A stretch of DNA of 64,000 nucleotides from Parcubacteria group bacterium GW2011_GWB1_42_6 (GTDB taxonomy: Bacteria; Patescibacteriota; Minisyncoccia; Portnoybacterales; GWB1-42-6): assembly GCA_000997475.1 (NCBI GenBank), contig LCEC01000001.1, forward strand, positions 1-64,000. The letters run 5' to 3'. Made by a program: the position numbers and the translations under genes. The notes below the pieces were generated by a model. It had not been told where the DNA came from. It did not search any database and was given only the letters and a program-made list of their open reading frames with translations. Each line of letters opens with the position of its first letter. Positions within the stretch are counted from its first letter, which is position 1. Shown here piece by piece: positions 18,337-27,299 of the stretch.

Positions 18337-18339
18337 AAA

Positions 18340-19014
18340 ATTATTATTTTTTCTCCGGGAATAAACGGAGAATTAGGGGTTAATACTTTTATTGTTTCTC
18401 TTTCGATTATTCCCGGAGCTTTGTTCGACAGATTTATTTTTGGCCATTGTCTCAAATTGAGGCAATGGTTTGGAATATTTGTTGCGATAATCGCTGGATA
18501 TTCCATTCTGCAATGGCCGTCTTTAAAACAATTGCTGAAGATGCCATTATGGATTTGGCTCTCATCCGTTGTATCTTTAAGTATGGCGATTGGCCAGTTG
18601 ATCACTCAGAGAATAAAGGATATCGAAATCTTTCGCAATAATTTTTGGGCGGGAATAACTACATTTACGCTAAACTTCTTTTTTCTTTATGCGATGGATT
18701 CTTTAGGCCTCCTTAAAAATTTTTCCGAGCCGATGAGATTTTTATGGCTGTTTTCATTACTTATTGGGGTTATATTCATCGGAAGCTGGTCATTTAATCT
18801 GATGGCTTACAAAAATGAAGCTTATATCGCTCTGAAGAAATTAACGATGAATGGGATTTATTTGACGTTAACCATGGCAGCTGGAGTAATTTTCTTCGGG
18901 GAGTCATTAAGCGTCGGAAAGATTTTGGGAGTTGTTCTTTTTTTTGTTGCTTTTGTTCTTGTTGATGAAAAAACTTGGAATTTTTTCCGTCGGTGGTCAG
19001 ATAATCAAAGTTGA
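18340..19014 (+). pseudogene. 5'-truncated EamA/DMT-family membrane transporter
   Basis: The frame is open from directly after the neuA stop (TAG 18334-18336) to 19014, about 225 codons. It encodes at least seven hydrophobic segments, ending in VIFFGESLSVGKILGVVLFF, typical of the last helices of EamA drug/metabolite transporters. Family members usually have about 290 residues, so the first two to three helices and the start codon are missing. The only plausible start inside is TTG 18421, which would discard further transporter-like sequence (VSLSIIPGAL). A truncated relic or an assembly join exactly behind neuA are the two readings. Confidence 0.6.
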
Positions 19015-19020
19015 GAAAAT

Positions 19021-19050
19021 AAAAAACCTCGCTTGCAAGCGAGGTTTTTA
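19021..19050. terminator. Bidirectional rho-independent terminator
   Basis: Perfect stem CCTCGCTTG/CAAGCGAGG flanked by A-run and T-run, placed between the convergent transporter relic (plus) and sugar transferase (minus), so it can serve both. Confidence 0.9.
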
Positions 19051-19072
19051 AATATTGAAATAAGATATAATC

Positions 19073-20422
19073 CTATCTTCCCCCTCCGCTCAAAACCGTT
19101 TTTACCGTCTTGAGAATTATCGCCGCTTCCAAAAACAAGGAGCGGTTTTTTATATAATATAAATCGTATTGAAGTTTTTGAAGAGTATCCTTGATTGAAG
19201 AGCCATAAGGATATTTTATCTGCGCCCAGCCGGTGAGTCCCGGTTTGATGGTGTGGCGGATTTGATAAAACGGGATTTCGGAAAGTATTTCATTGGAGAA
19301 AGCAAACTCCGGGCGTTCCGGCCGCGGACCCACGAAAGACATGTCGCCTTTTAAGATATTCCAAAGCTGGGGAAGTTCATCAAGGCGCGTTTTGCGCAAA
19401 AAATTTCCCACTCGGGTTATTCGGCCGTCGTTTTTTTTGGCCCATTGGGCGCCGTTTTCTTCCGCGTTTTTAATCATTGAGCGAAATTTTACGACTTCAA
19501 AAATTTTATTGTCCTGGCCCACTCTTTTTTGAGAATAAAAAATGGGACCGGAGCTGTCCAGTTTTATGGCCAGCGCTATAAACGGATAAAGAATCAGTGC
19601 GATAATTCCGCCCAAGATTGAAGCAATCATGTCAAAGACTCTTTTAACCGCCTCAAAGACGATTTTTTTTCCGGTCATCAAATTTTCCAGAAACCAAACT
19701 TCTTCGATCGCGGAAACCGGAACTTTGCCCGTGATTTTTTCGTAGAAACTGGGAAGATCCGCCAGAGTGATTTTAAGCGGTATGCATTGATAAAGATTGC
19801 GCACGAGCTCGCTGTTTTTGTGCGGATTGACGCTTGTGATAATCACCTGTATTCTGTCTTGGGCAATCACGTGCGTAAGATCATAAAGGATTTCCACTTC
19901 ATTGGGTTCGACTATTTTTTTGATTCGATAGCCAAGCTGCGGGCTGTCATTGATGTATCTGATCAGTTCTTTGGCTTCTTGGCTTTGGCCGATGACCAGA
20001 ACATTATTAAGCAGGGCTCGGCTTCTGATAAAACGGTTGAAAAATTGCCGCCAAGCGACGAATAAAACGGCGAAAATCAAAAGGTTTATGAAAAGATTGG
20101 TTTTGGGAGTAACCTTGAAAAAAGGAAAAAAATAAAAGAAAATTATCGCCAGTCCCGCGTCTATGGCCAGAACCTTGGCCAGAGTGATGAAAAAATAAAG
20201 ATTATTGCGCGCCATGCTGATTTCGTAAAGCCCGATGATATAAAAAGCCAGAATCCAGAAAGCGTAAATAATGGAAAAGGGAAAAAAATGTTCCTGCCAT
20301 TGAAGAGAGCAGTTTTGGCCGTAACGCAAAACAAGCGTTGCCAGGAGCGCCAGATATAGGATCGCGATATCCCCCGCGACCAATATGAAAACTTTTATCC
20401 TGCCAAGCAATGTGCTCATCAT
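19073..20422 (-). CDS. Polyprenyl glycosylphosphotransferase (initiating sugar transferase)
   Basis: 449 residues. The N-terminal ~130 residues carry four to five membrane helices, a middle Rossmann-like domain follows ([16 protein letters not shown]), and the C-terminal bacterial sugar transferase domain starts near residue 260 at [13 protein letters not shown]. Signature blocks are [26 protein letters not shown] and [13 protein letters not shown], then [14 protein letters not shown]. These enzymes load the first sugar phosphate onto undecaprenyl phosphate at the membrane to start a polysaccharide repeat unit. It faces the nonulosonate locus and probably starts the glycan into which that sugar is built. 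Confidence 0.93.
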   Translation of the reverse strand: MMSTLLGRIKVFILVAGDIAILYLALLATLVLRYGQNCSLQWQEHFFPFSIIYAFWILAFYIIGLYEISMARNNLYFFITLAKVLAIDAGLAIIFFYFFPFFKVTPKTNLFINLLIFAVLFVAWRQFFNRFIRSRALLNNVLVIGQSQEAKELIRYINDSPQLGYRIKKIVEPNEVEILYDLTHVIAQDRIQVIITSVNPHKNSELVRNLYQCIPLKITLADLPSFYEKITGKVPVSAIEEVWFLENLMTGKKIVFEAVKRVFDMIASILGGIIALILYPFIALAIKLDSSGPIFYSQKRVGQDNKIFEVVKFRSMIKNAEENGAQWAKKNDGRITRVGNFLRKTRLDELPQLWNILKGDMSFVGPRPERPEFAFSNEILSEIPFYQIRHTIKPGLTGWAQIKYPYGSSIKDTLQKLQYDLYYIKNRSLFLEAAIILKTVKTVLSGGGR

Positions 20423-20496
20423 TTAAATTCTAACTAATTTTTTGGTTTTTGGCAATATTTTAAAAGATTGTTTTATCTGATAAAATATAAGCGGTT

Positions 20497-22281
20497 ATGA
20501 AAAGATTAAATCGGAAAAGAAGCAGACTTTGGGTTTTTGGCTTGGCAAGCCTTGTTTTGTGTTTTATTTTTTTAGGATCGGCTTTGGCTGGCTCGGCGCA
20601 GGCGTTTTTTCCCGGAGAAACAAAAGGTTTTAACATTAACTCGGAATATGATTATTTCGGAAGAAATTCAATCAGCGCGACTTTAAGGCAAGCGGGCGAC
20701 AAAGCTCTTTTTTACGTGGATGATGAATTGTGGAACAGCGGAGGCAATGATCAAATAAATTCCGCCGTTTTGAAATTATTGAGCGAATTTGACGAAATCA
20801 TTTATCCCCGCGTGACCAAGGTTTTTGGCGCGGAATGGAATCCGGGCATAGACAACGAGGGAAGAATCACCATTCTTCTTTTTAAAATGAAAGACATCGC
20901 CGGCGGTTATTTTAACACAATCGATGAATTTCCAAAAAGCGTTTTTCCTTTGTCAAATGAAAGAGAGATGGTTTATCTCAATTCCAATTTCTTGGGCACG
21001 GCCAGAATAAACAATTTTCTGGCCCATGAATTTCAGCACCTGATAAATTATTATCAAAAAGAAAAACTTCGCGGAGTCGTGGAGGATATTTGGCTCAATG
21101 AAGCAAGATCGGAATATGCGCCGACTCTTTGCGGCTACGACGAGGCGTTGGCGGGGAGCAATTTGGAAAAAAGATCGCGCGAATTTATCCAGAATTCTTC
21201 CGATTCTTTAACCGAATGGCGGGAAAAAATCGGCGACTACGGATCGGTTAACCTTTTTATGCAATATCTGATGAGCCGCTACGGGGAGGTTTTTTTGAAG
21301 GAAACCATGAGGTCGGAAAAAACCGGCATTGCCAGCATCAATGACGCCCTGGAAAAGCTTGGGTTCAAAGAAAAATTCGAAGATGTTTTTATGAACTGGC
21401 TTGTCGCCAATTACGCCAATGACTGCCTGCTGGGAGAACAAAAGATTTTTTGCTATCTTAATTCCAATCTGGCCGATTTTAAAATTATTCCCAACCTCAC
21501 GACTTTTCTTCTTCCGGTCAAAAACAAAATTTTTTCTTTTTCCGACAATACCAAGGATTGGTCGGGGCGCTGGTACAGGATTTCAGGCGGCGGCGAAAAT
21601 TTGGATTTAAAGCTGGAATTTAAAAGTCAAACGGGCGAAAATTTCAAGGCGGCGGTTTTGGTTTTGAAATCGGACGGAAAAAAAGAAATTCAGTTTTTTT
21701 CAACCGATCCGGAAGGAAAATTTTGGAAAATTTTTAAGGGTTTTGGCAGTGAAATTGATTCGATCGTTCTTATCCCTTTCAGCTACGGAAAAAAAGAAAA
21801 TTTTACCGCCAATGAATCTTTGAAAAATTTTTCTTATTCCATGGAACTTGGAGAAACCGGTTCTTTGGCCGTTGCCCCCGTTTTAACGCCTTCTCCGGCC
21901 GTTTCTTCCGTTTCCCAAAAAATTCCTTCATATCCGGACGGCTCATTGATTCGGGCCGAGGAAGATTACAAGGTTTACGTGATCAAAGGAAACTTCAAAA
22001 GATGGATCCAGTCTCCCCAAATATTGCTTTCGTATTCGCATTGGGATTGGAACAAGATTATCAAAGTTTCAACGGCTGATCGTGATTGGTATAAAGACGC
22101 CGGCTTGATTCGGGCGGAAAATGATTATAAAGTCTATGAAGCGAACGGAGATATGAGCAAACACTGGCTCAATATCAGCACCCGGCAATTCACGGATTCC
22201 GGAAGAGATTGGAATATGATATTTGCGGTGAATAAGGCGGAACTGGATCTTTATAAAACGGGAGCGGATGTGATGAGATAA
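20497..22281 (+). CDS. Secreted zinc metallopeptidase (hyicolysin/M30-like) with C-terminal repeats
   Basis: 594 residues. A signal peptide is evident: basic start, hydrophobic core LWVFGLASLVLCFIFLG, then a SAQA-F cleavage region near residue 36. The zinc site is H177-E178-x-x-H181 in FLAHEFQHLINYYQ, with a downstream NEARSEYA (E202) as likely third ligand, the arrangement of M30 peptidases. After a beta-rich middle region and a proline/serine linker, two copies of a ~50-residue module start at DGSLIRAEEDYKVYV and AGLIRAENDYKVYE. They may bind cell wall or surface glycan. It is probably exported through the Sec genes found later in this window. Confidence 0.75.
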   Translation: MKRLNRKRSRLWVFGLASLVLCFIFLGSALAGSAQAFFPGETKGFNINSEYDYFGRNSISATLRQAGDKALFYVDDELWNSGGNDQINSAVLKLLSEFDEIIYPRVTKVFGAEWNPGIDNEGRITILLFKMKDIAGGYFNTIDEFPKSVFPLSNEREMVYLNSNFLGTARINNFLAHEFQHLINYYQKEKLRGVVEDIWLNEARSEYAPTLCGYDEALAGSNLEKRSREFIQNSSDSLTEWREKIGDYGSVNLFMQYLMSRYGEVFLKETMRSEKTGIASINDALEKLGFKEKFEDVFMNWLVANYANDCLLGEQKIFCYLNSNLADFKIIPNLTTFLLPVKNKIFSFSDNTKDWSGRWYRISGGGENLDLKLEFKSQTGENFKAAVLVLKSDGKKEIQFFSTDPEGKFWKIFKGFGSEIDSIVLIPFSYGKKENFTANESLKNFSYSMELGETGSLAVAPVLTPSPAVSSVSQKIPSYPDGSLIRAEEDYKVYVIKGNFKRWIQSPQILLSYSHWDWNKIIKVSTADRDWYKDAGLIRAENDYKVYEANGDMSKHWLNISTRQFTDSGRDWNMIFAVNKAELDLYKTGADVMR

Positions 22282-22524
22282 TTTTCAAATTGCAAATTCT
22301 CCTCCTTCGCTCCTTCGGAGCTTCGGAAGGACATGGCAATTTCCAATTAAGGATGAAACTATTTATATAACTCCCCCAACCCCCTCTTATCTAAGAGGGG
22401 GAATCCGCCAAGAGAGTTTTATTCAGAAATTAGGCATTAAGAATTTTATCGTTTTATTGGAAATTATAATTTGTAATTTGGAAATTAAGAAAAATTTATC
22501 AATAAAGCAAATTAATTCATACAG
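22282..22524. repeat. Spacer made of palindromic repeats before murB
   Basis: No gene is visible. It contains an imperfect palindrome of CTCCTTCG/CGGAG words (about 22297-22332) and a perfect G/C palindrome, CCCCCTCTTA-TC-TAAGAGGGGG, at 22380-22401. AT-rich AATTTCC/GGAAATT arms follow. The C/G palindrome belongs to the family found inside coding genes elsewhere in the window. Confidence 0.75.
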
Positions 22525-23463
22525 ATGTTTTCCGTTGATGATATTCAACAAAACGTTCCCCTCTCTTCCTTCGCCACCTTCCGCATCGGCGGAGCGGCTA
22601 AGTATTTTTTGGTTGTCAAAACAAGAGAAGAATTGATTAAAGCGGTAAAATGGGCGCGTGAAAACGATTTGTCGTATTTTGTTTTGGGAGGCGGCAGCAA
22701 TATTTTAATTTCGGAAAAAGGTTTCAGTGGTCTTGTTATAAAAAACGAATCGAACGGTTTAAAAATTGGCGAAATGGAAGACGGAAAACTAAAAGTGAAG
22801 TGCGATTCGGGAGTTATGACGGCCAAAATAGTTTTTGAGACAACAAAGCTTGGTTACTCCGGAGCCGAATGGGGATTCGGAATTCCCGGCACGATCGGCG
22901 GGGCGATTTGCGGCAATGCCGGCCGTTTGGGCCGGGAAACATCGCAAATCGTGGAAAGCGTCACAATGCTCGGCGGCGACTTATCGGAGAAAGAAATCGC
23001 CAAAAGCGAATGCGGATTTGAATATCGCTCAAGCCGATTCAAAAAAAATCAAGAAATTGTTTTAGGGGCGGAGCTGGAGTTTGTCAAAAAATCGAAAGAA
23101 GAAATTAATTCGGTTCTCAATGAGGCCAAAGAAATCGTCCGGCAAGGCGCTCCTTTTCCTTCGGCCGGCTGCGCGTTTAAAAACTATGTTGTGAGGCAAA
23201 ATGACCCGCTTTTGCTGAATCACCCGGATTTAAATGAAAAAGTCAGGGGCGGAAAAATCGGCGTGGGATTTTTGATTGATCAGAGCGGGCTTAAAGGCCG
23301 TAAAATAGGCGGAGCGCGAATTTGGGAAGGGCACGCCAATTATATTGTGAACGCGGGCGGCGCAAAATCGGGCGATGTTTTGGAACTGATAAAATTGGCC
23401 AAAGAAAAAGTTAAAGAAAAATTCGGAATTGAACTTGAAGAAGAAATCAGGGTAATAAAATAA
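22525..23463 (+). CDS. murB: UDP-N-acetylenolpyruvoylglucosamine reductase
   Basis: 312 residues, the type II (short) MurB form that reduces enolpyruvyl-UDP-GlcNAc to UDP-MurNAc with NADPH and FAD. FAD-binding blocks SSFATFRIGGAAKYF, VLGGGSNILIS and WGFGIPGTIGGAICGNAG are present, as are the FEYRSSRFK segment and the C-terminal Glu in LEEEIRVIK. The usual active-site Ser in the G-S-x-F-K-N motif is a Cys here (AGCAFKN), a variant that can still donate a proton. It stands alone between repeat-filled spacers rather than in a mur cluster. Confidence 0.95.
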   Translation: MFSVDDIQQNVPLSSFATFRIGGAAKYFLVVKTREELIKAVKWARENDLSYFVLGGGSNILISEKGFSGLVIKNESNGLKIGEMEDGKLKVKCDSGVMTAKIVFETTKLGYSGAEWGFGIPGTIGGAICGNAGRLGRETSQIVESVTMLGGDLSEKEIAKSECGFEYRSSRFKKNQEIVLGAELEFVKKSKEEINSVLNEAKEIVRQGAPFPSAGCAFKNYVVRQNDPLLLNHPDLNEKVRGGKIGVGFLIDQSGLKGRKIGGARIWEGHANYIVNAGGAKSGDVLELIKLAKEKVKEKFGIELEEEIRVIK

Positions 23464-23717
23464 TTTCCAAATTACAATTTCCAATTTCCAAACGATTCCG
23501 AATTTTGAGCTTAAGATCAGAATTCGGAAATATTGGAAATTTAAGAATTAGGCATTTCATTAGAAATTGGGATTTGTAATTTGGAAATTTTCTATTGCAT
23601 TCTTTTCCAAAAAGCTTATTATGAAAATATAAGCTTTTTTAATTGTTAAAAAATTTTATTTACATTTGAAAAAATAAAATATATAATTAAAAAAGATTTT
23701 TTAAACTATAAAAAATC
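23464..23717. repeat. AT-rich palindromic spacer before hpf
   Basis: 254 bp without a gene. The first 125 bp are built from AATTTCCAA/TTGGAAATT words arranged as inverted repeats, similar to the spacer at 22430-22500. The remainder is very AT-rich and may hold the hpf promoter. Confidence 0.6.
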
Positions 23718-24134
23718 ATGAAAATAAATTTCAAAGCGAAGGATTTGGAATTGAACGAAGAGATAAAAAATCTCGTTGAAAAAAAGCTGGAGACTTTGCG
23801 AAGATTTTTTCAAGCGAGCGATCCGGAAGCCGTGCTTGCCGAAGTTGAACTTTCGCGGACCACTCTTCATCATCAAAACGCTCAAGATCTTTTTCGGGCG
23901 GAAATAAATCTAACCATCGCCGGAAAAATGTTTCGGGCGGAATCGGAGCAATCCGATCTCCGCACGGCGCTTGAAGAAACCCGCGATGATTTGGAAAGAG
24001 AGATAAATAAATTTAAAACCAAAAGGGAGACTGTTTTTATTCGAGGCGCGCGCAGCATAAAAAAGGCTTTGAGCCTTTCGCCCTTAGCGCGTTTCAATAG
24101 AAAGTCGCAAAATAAAGAAGATGGTACCGAATAA
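23718..24134 (+). CDS. hpf: Ribosome hibernation promoting factor / RaiA family
   Basis: 138 residues. The N-terminal ~100 residues show the beta-alpha-beta-beta-beta-alpha S30AE domain: [20 protein letters not shown] at the start, then AEVELSRTT and [17 protein letters not shown]. It lacks the long-form dimerisation domain; a short basic tail follows ([18 protein letters not shown]), which could contact rRNA. The family binds the 30S decoding region and silences ribosomes in starvation. The last 14 bp overlap the arginine decarboxylase start. Confidence 0.85.
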   Translation: MKINFKAKDLELNEEIKNLVEKKLETLRRFFQASDPEAVLAEVELSRTTLHHQNAQDLFRAEINLTIAGKMFRAESEQSDLRTALEETRDDLEREINKFKTKRETVFIRGARSIKKALSLSPLARFNRKSQNKEDGTE

Positions 24135-24678
24135 AGTGTTTTTCACCAAAGGAGTCGGCGTTCATAAGGAATACTTGATGTCTTTTGAGTTGGCGCTCCG
24201 CGACGCGGGAATCGCTCCGTTTAATTTGGTGACGGTTTCAAGCATTTACCCTCCGGGTTGCAAAAGAATCAGCCGCGAAGAAGGATTAAAAATCATAAAA
24301 CCCGGGCAAATTCTTTTTGTCGTGATGAGCCGCAATGCCACCAATGAACCAAACAGACTTATGGCTTCATCCGTTGGTTGCGCCATTCCGGCGGATGCCG
24401 ATCAATATGGTTATCTTTCCGAGCATCATTCTTTTGGAGAAAATGATCAGAAAGCCGGAGATTACGCCGAGGATTTGGCGGCTTCAATGCTAGCTTCAAT
24501 CCTTGGCATCGAATTTAATTCGGATTCAGCTTGGGACGAAAGGGAACAGCTTTACAAAATGGGCGGCAAAATCGTCAAAACCACCAATGTCACGCAGTCG
24601 GCTTTGGGCAATAAAGACGGATTTTGGACAACGGTTTTGGCGGCGGCGGTTTTAGTGATGCCCGAAGACGAAAAGTGA
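24121..24678 (+). CDS. Pyruvoyl-dependent arginine decarboxylase
   Basis: 185 residues of the PvlArgDC/PdaD family, which is common in archaea and found in some bacteria. The self-cleavage site is Ser40-Ser41 in [11 protein letters not shown]; cleavage gives a beta chain and an alpha chain whose N-terminal Ser becomes the pyruvoyl cofactor. Other family blocks are [36 protein letters not shown], and [20 protein letters not shown]. It decarboxylates arginine to agmatine, which the agmatinase at 26193 would turn into putrescine. The frame overlaps hpf by 14 bp, so translation may be coupled. Confidence 0.93.
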   Translation: MVPNKVFFTKGVGVHKEYLMSFELALRDAGIAPFNLVTVSSIYPPGCKRISREEGLKIIKPGQILFVVMSRNATNEPNRLMASSVGCAIPADADQYGYLSEHHSFGENDQKAGDYAEDLAASMLASILGIEFNSDSAWDEREQLYKMGGKIVKTTNVTQSALGNKDGFWTTVLAAAVLVMPEDEK

Positions 24679-24684
24679 GTGTCA

Positions 24685-24765
24685 CCCTACGGAATTACGG
24701 ATTGGTACGGATATTACGGATTTGATTTATCTGTATAATCCGTATATATCTGTAATTCAGTAGGG
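24685..24765. repeat. Palindromic repeat, CCCTACGGAATTACGG family, copy 1
   Basis: The ends are near-perfect inverted repeats (CCCTACGGAATTACGG against CTGTAATTCAGTAGGG). The first ~40 bp are nearly identical to the spacer between rpsK and rpsD at 53688-53779. Confidence 0.8.
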
Positions 24766-24844
24766 TTATGAAACCTCGCCATAATTAACAAGAGTTAATT
24801 AACTCAAGAAAACCCGGCGGAGGGCCGTGATTTTCTTTTGGTTT

Positions 24845-26068
24845 ATGAAGCATTTAACTAAAAGATTGGTTGGGCCCCGCGTTCTCAACGAACCGATTAC
24901 CGGCTCGGAAACAACGGCGGAGCTGTTTGAAAAGGCGTTTGGCGCTTATGTCGGGCGCGAAGTAAAAACCGCCTACAATATAATCAAGCGTATGGTTGAA
25001 AAAGATCACACGGTTGTTTTGGCGATTTCAGGAGCGATGACGCCGGCTGATTTTGTCGTGCCCTGCGTGATTCCCTTGATTAAATCGGGAATCGTGGATG
25101 TCATAACCACTACCGGCGCCAATATCTATCATGATGTGCAGCGTCTTGAAAGCGACGATTGGTTTCAGGTCAATCCTAATGAAGGCGATTTGAAATTGCG
25201 CAAAGCGGGTTGGACGAGAATTTATGACACCGCTTTTCCCGAAGACGATCTTTGGGCGACGGATAATCTGATTATTGATCTTGTCCGCCGGTCGGATTTC
25301 GCCCATCAGATGACAACCACGCAATTTCATTATCTTTTAGGCGAGCATCTTTCCAAGCACGGACGGAGAAGATTCGCCACGGCCGATTTAAACCGCAGCT
25401 TGCTGGTTCAAGCTTATCGGCATAAAATTCCGATATTTTGCGGCGCGCCACAAGACGGTTCAATATTTTTGAATTTGGCTTTTCTCAAAAGAAAGCTTGG
25501 CCCCAAATACAAATTCGGCATTGATATGGAACTTGATATCCATGAATTCGGCGCTTTCCACTATTTCGCCAAAAATAAGAGATCAAAAAAATTATCGGTG
25601 ATAATTTTGGGCGGCGGAGTGCCTAAAAATTATTCTTTGCAGCCCGAGCCGTATTTGACGCAAATTTGCGGAATTGACGCGGGTGGCTACGATATGGATG
25701 TTCAAATCTCCGACGCTCACGTTCAAAACGGCGGGCTTTCTTCCTGCACGGCCTCCGAAGCTCACACTTGGGGAAAGACTTCGGAGGCGTGTTTAAAAAA
25801 TTCCCAATATGTTTTTGCCGATGTCACTTCCACTTTTCCTTTTATCGTTCACGCTTTGATGCAGGAAGAATTGGAGAAGGAACCTCGCAGACTGATGGAG
25901 CATCGCGATGAAGCGATTGAACTTTTGGACAAGGTTCTCAAAAGAAAAACCTTAAGGGAATACTATCTCAAAGGAAAAGTTAAAAAAGGCGAACTGCATC
26001 CGGAAGCTCATTTTGGATCAAACCACGCCGGCCATGTTGAAAAAACGGCCGACAATCCGGAGGCGTAA
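24845..26068 (+). CDS. Deoxyhypusine synthase-family enzyme (possible homospermidine/spermidine synthase)
   Basis: 407 residues from ATG 24845; a GTG at 24827 would add MIFFWF but sits only 2 bp after the GGAGGG run. Family marks are VVLAISGAMTPADF, ITTTGANIYHDV, PIFCGAPQDGS, VIILGGGVPKNY, GYDMDVQISDAHVQNGGLS and the catalytic lysine (K311) in AHTWGKTSEA, which forms the enzyme-aminobutyl intermediate. Eukaryotic and archaeal enzymes modify eIF5A; bacterial homologues have been linked to making homospermidine or related polyamines with NAD. Flanked by arginine decarboxylase and agmatinase, a polyamine role is most likely. Confidence 0.88.
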   Translation: MKHLTKRLVGPRVLNEPITGSETTAELFEKAFGAYVGREVKTAYNIIKRMVEKDHTVVLAISGAMTPADFVVPCVIPLIKSGIVDVITTTGANIYHDVQRLESDDWFQVNPNEGDLKLRKAGWTRIYDTAFPEDDLWATDNLIIDLVRRSDFAHQMTTTQFHYLLGEHLSKHGRRRFATADLNRSLLVQAYRHKIPIFCGAPQDGSIFLNLAFLKRKLGPKYKFGIDMELDIHEFGAFHYFAKNKRSKKLSVIILGGGVPKNYSLQPEPYLTQICGIDAGGYDMDVQISDAHVQNGGLSSCTASEAHTWGKTSEACLKNSQYVFADVTSTFPFIVHALMQEELEKEPRRLMEHRDEAIELLDKVLKRKTLREYYLKGKVKKGELHPEAHFGSNHAGHVEKTADNPEA

Positions 26069-26192
26069 ATTATCGCGGATCTGACGCGGATCTTTGGACT
26101 GTGCCGCGGATAAACGCGGATTTTCAACCGCTCGGCGCCGTTGACGGATTTCTATTCGTAATTGGTTTTAAATTCGTAATTAGTGAGGATTC
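26069..26192. repeat. Repeat spacer before speB with TTCGTAATT arm supplying GAGGA
   Basis: A tandem array of CGCGGAT words (26073-26125) is followed by two TTCGTAATT words and GTGAGGATTC directly before the ATG. The last ~40 bp match those before rpmJ and rpoA, and the GAGGA is the only Shine-Dalgarno candidate. Confidence 0.7.
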
Positions 26193-27137
26193 ATGAATTT
26201 TCTCGACATCAATCAATCTTACAAAAACGCGAAATTCGTTGTCGCGCCTTTTGGCTTTGAAGCCACCACGAGTTATGGCGGAGGAACGAATAAAGGCCCG
26301 GCGGCAATAATCAAAGCCAGCGCCCAGGTTGAGCTTTTCGACGAAGAACTCTGGCGGGAAATCTACAAAAAGACAGGCATTTTCACTTTGCCCGCAATAA
26401 AACCCGCCAAAAATATTCCCGGCGCCAAGAAACAGATTTCAAAAATAATCTCAAAAATTCTTGCGGATAAAAAAATCCCGATTGTTTTGGGCGGCGAACA
26501 TAGCATCACGCCTATGATAGTTGAAACATTTTCGGATTTCCTCCTCCCCTCGTCGAGGGGAGGCCATGGAGGGGTAATTAATCCTAAAATTACCTCCCCC
26601 GAACCCCTCCCTAAAAAGGAGGGAAGGAATTCCGCCGCTTCTTTCTCCATCCTCCAATTTGACGCCCACGCCGATTTGCGCGATGGCTACTTGGGGCAAA
26701 AATATTCCCACGCGGCCGCCATGCGCCGATGTTTGGATAATGAGGGTGTTAATTTAGTCCAAGTCGGGATCAGGAACATCAGCAACGAAAATGATGAGTT
26801 GGTTTTTTGGGAAGCAAACAAAGATCGCATTAAAACTTTCTGGGCCAAAGATAAAAAAAATTGGAAGCTTTCCGAAATTATGGGTTCTCTTAGGGAAAAT
26901 GTTTATTTAACCTTTGATGTTGACGCTTTTGATTCTTCGATTATGCCTTCAACCGGCACGCCCGAACCCGGAGGATTGGATTGGTACGAAGTGATGGATA
27001 TTTTGCGCGAAGTCGCCAAAACCAAAAACATCATCGGCATGGATTTTGTGGAGCTCGCTCCCATTAAAACCCTTCCCGCGCCGGATTTTTTGGTCGCCAA
27101 GATGATTTATAAGACGATAGGGTATATTTTAAAATAA
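26193..27137 (+). CDS. speB: Agmatinase (ureohydrolase family)
   Basis: 314 residues. Mn-binding motifs of the arginase/agmatinase fold are intact: VLGGEHSIT (residues 98-106), LQFDAHADLRDGY (residues 154-166) and TFDVDAFDSSIMPSTGTPEPGG (split as D-V-D-A-F-D). It hydrolyses agmatine to putrescine and urea, completing the path from the pyruvoyl arginine decarboxylase. Residues about 117-148, between the first two metal motifs, are not family sequence. They are the translation of an inserted palindromic element (26541-26626), read in frame as a Gly/Pro/Ser-rich loop. The loop site is probably surface exposed, so activity may survive. Confidence 0.9.
   Translation: MNFLDINQSYKNAKFVVAPFGFEATTSYGGGTNKGPAAIIKASAQVELFDEELWREIYKKTGIFTLPAIKPAKNIPGAKKQISKIISKILADKKIPIVLGGEHSITPMIVETFSDFLLPSSRGGHGGVINPKITSPEPLPKKEGRNSAASFSILQFDAHADLRDGYLGQKYSHAAAMRRCLDNEGVNLVQVGIRNISNENDELVFWEANKDRIKTFWAKDKKNWKLSEIMGSLRENVYLTFDVDAFDSSIMPSTGTPEPGGLDWYEVMDILREVAKTKNIIGMDFVELAPIKTLPAPDFLVAKMIYKTIGYILK
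26541..26626. repeat. Palindromic element inserted in frame inside speB
   Basis: Nested hairpins: CCTCCCCTCGTCGAGGGGAGG-type stem (26543-26563), a long stem pairing GGAGGGGTAATT with AATTACCTCCCC, then CCCTCCCTAAAAAGGAGGG. It belongs to the CCCC/GGGG palindrome family and adds roughly 30 codons without breaking the frame. Confidence 0.85.
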
Positions 27138-27152
27138 TTCATCGGATAGTAA

Positions 27153-27178
27153 AGAGACCTTAAAACGGTCTTTTTTTA
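27153..27178 (+). terminator. Rho-independent terminator after speB
   Basis: Hairpin GAGACC/GGTCTT with a run of seven T directly after. Confidence 0.8.
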
Positions 27179-27194
27179 TTTCAGATCCTTAATA

Positions 27195-27223
27195 TTGACA
27201 AAACATGTATAATATGATAAAAT
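27195..27223 (+). promoter_or_regulatory. Sigma-70-type promoter for the flavodoxin-fold gene
   Basis: TTGACA, 17 bp, TAAAAT, about 75 bp before the ATG at 27300; a GGGAGG ribosome binding site precedes that start. Confidence 0.7.
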
Positions 27224-27299
27224 GTAATAATAAGGGATATCAAACCAAAGGCAAAAGGATAGTTCTTATTCATATCAAAAACCAGTAAGGGAGGTTATT

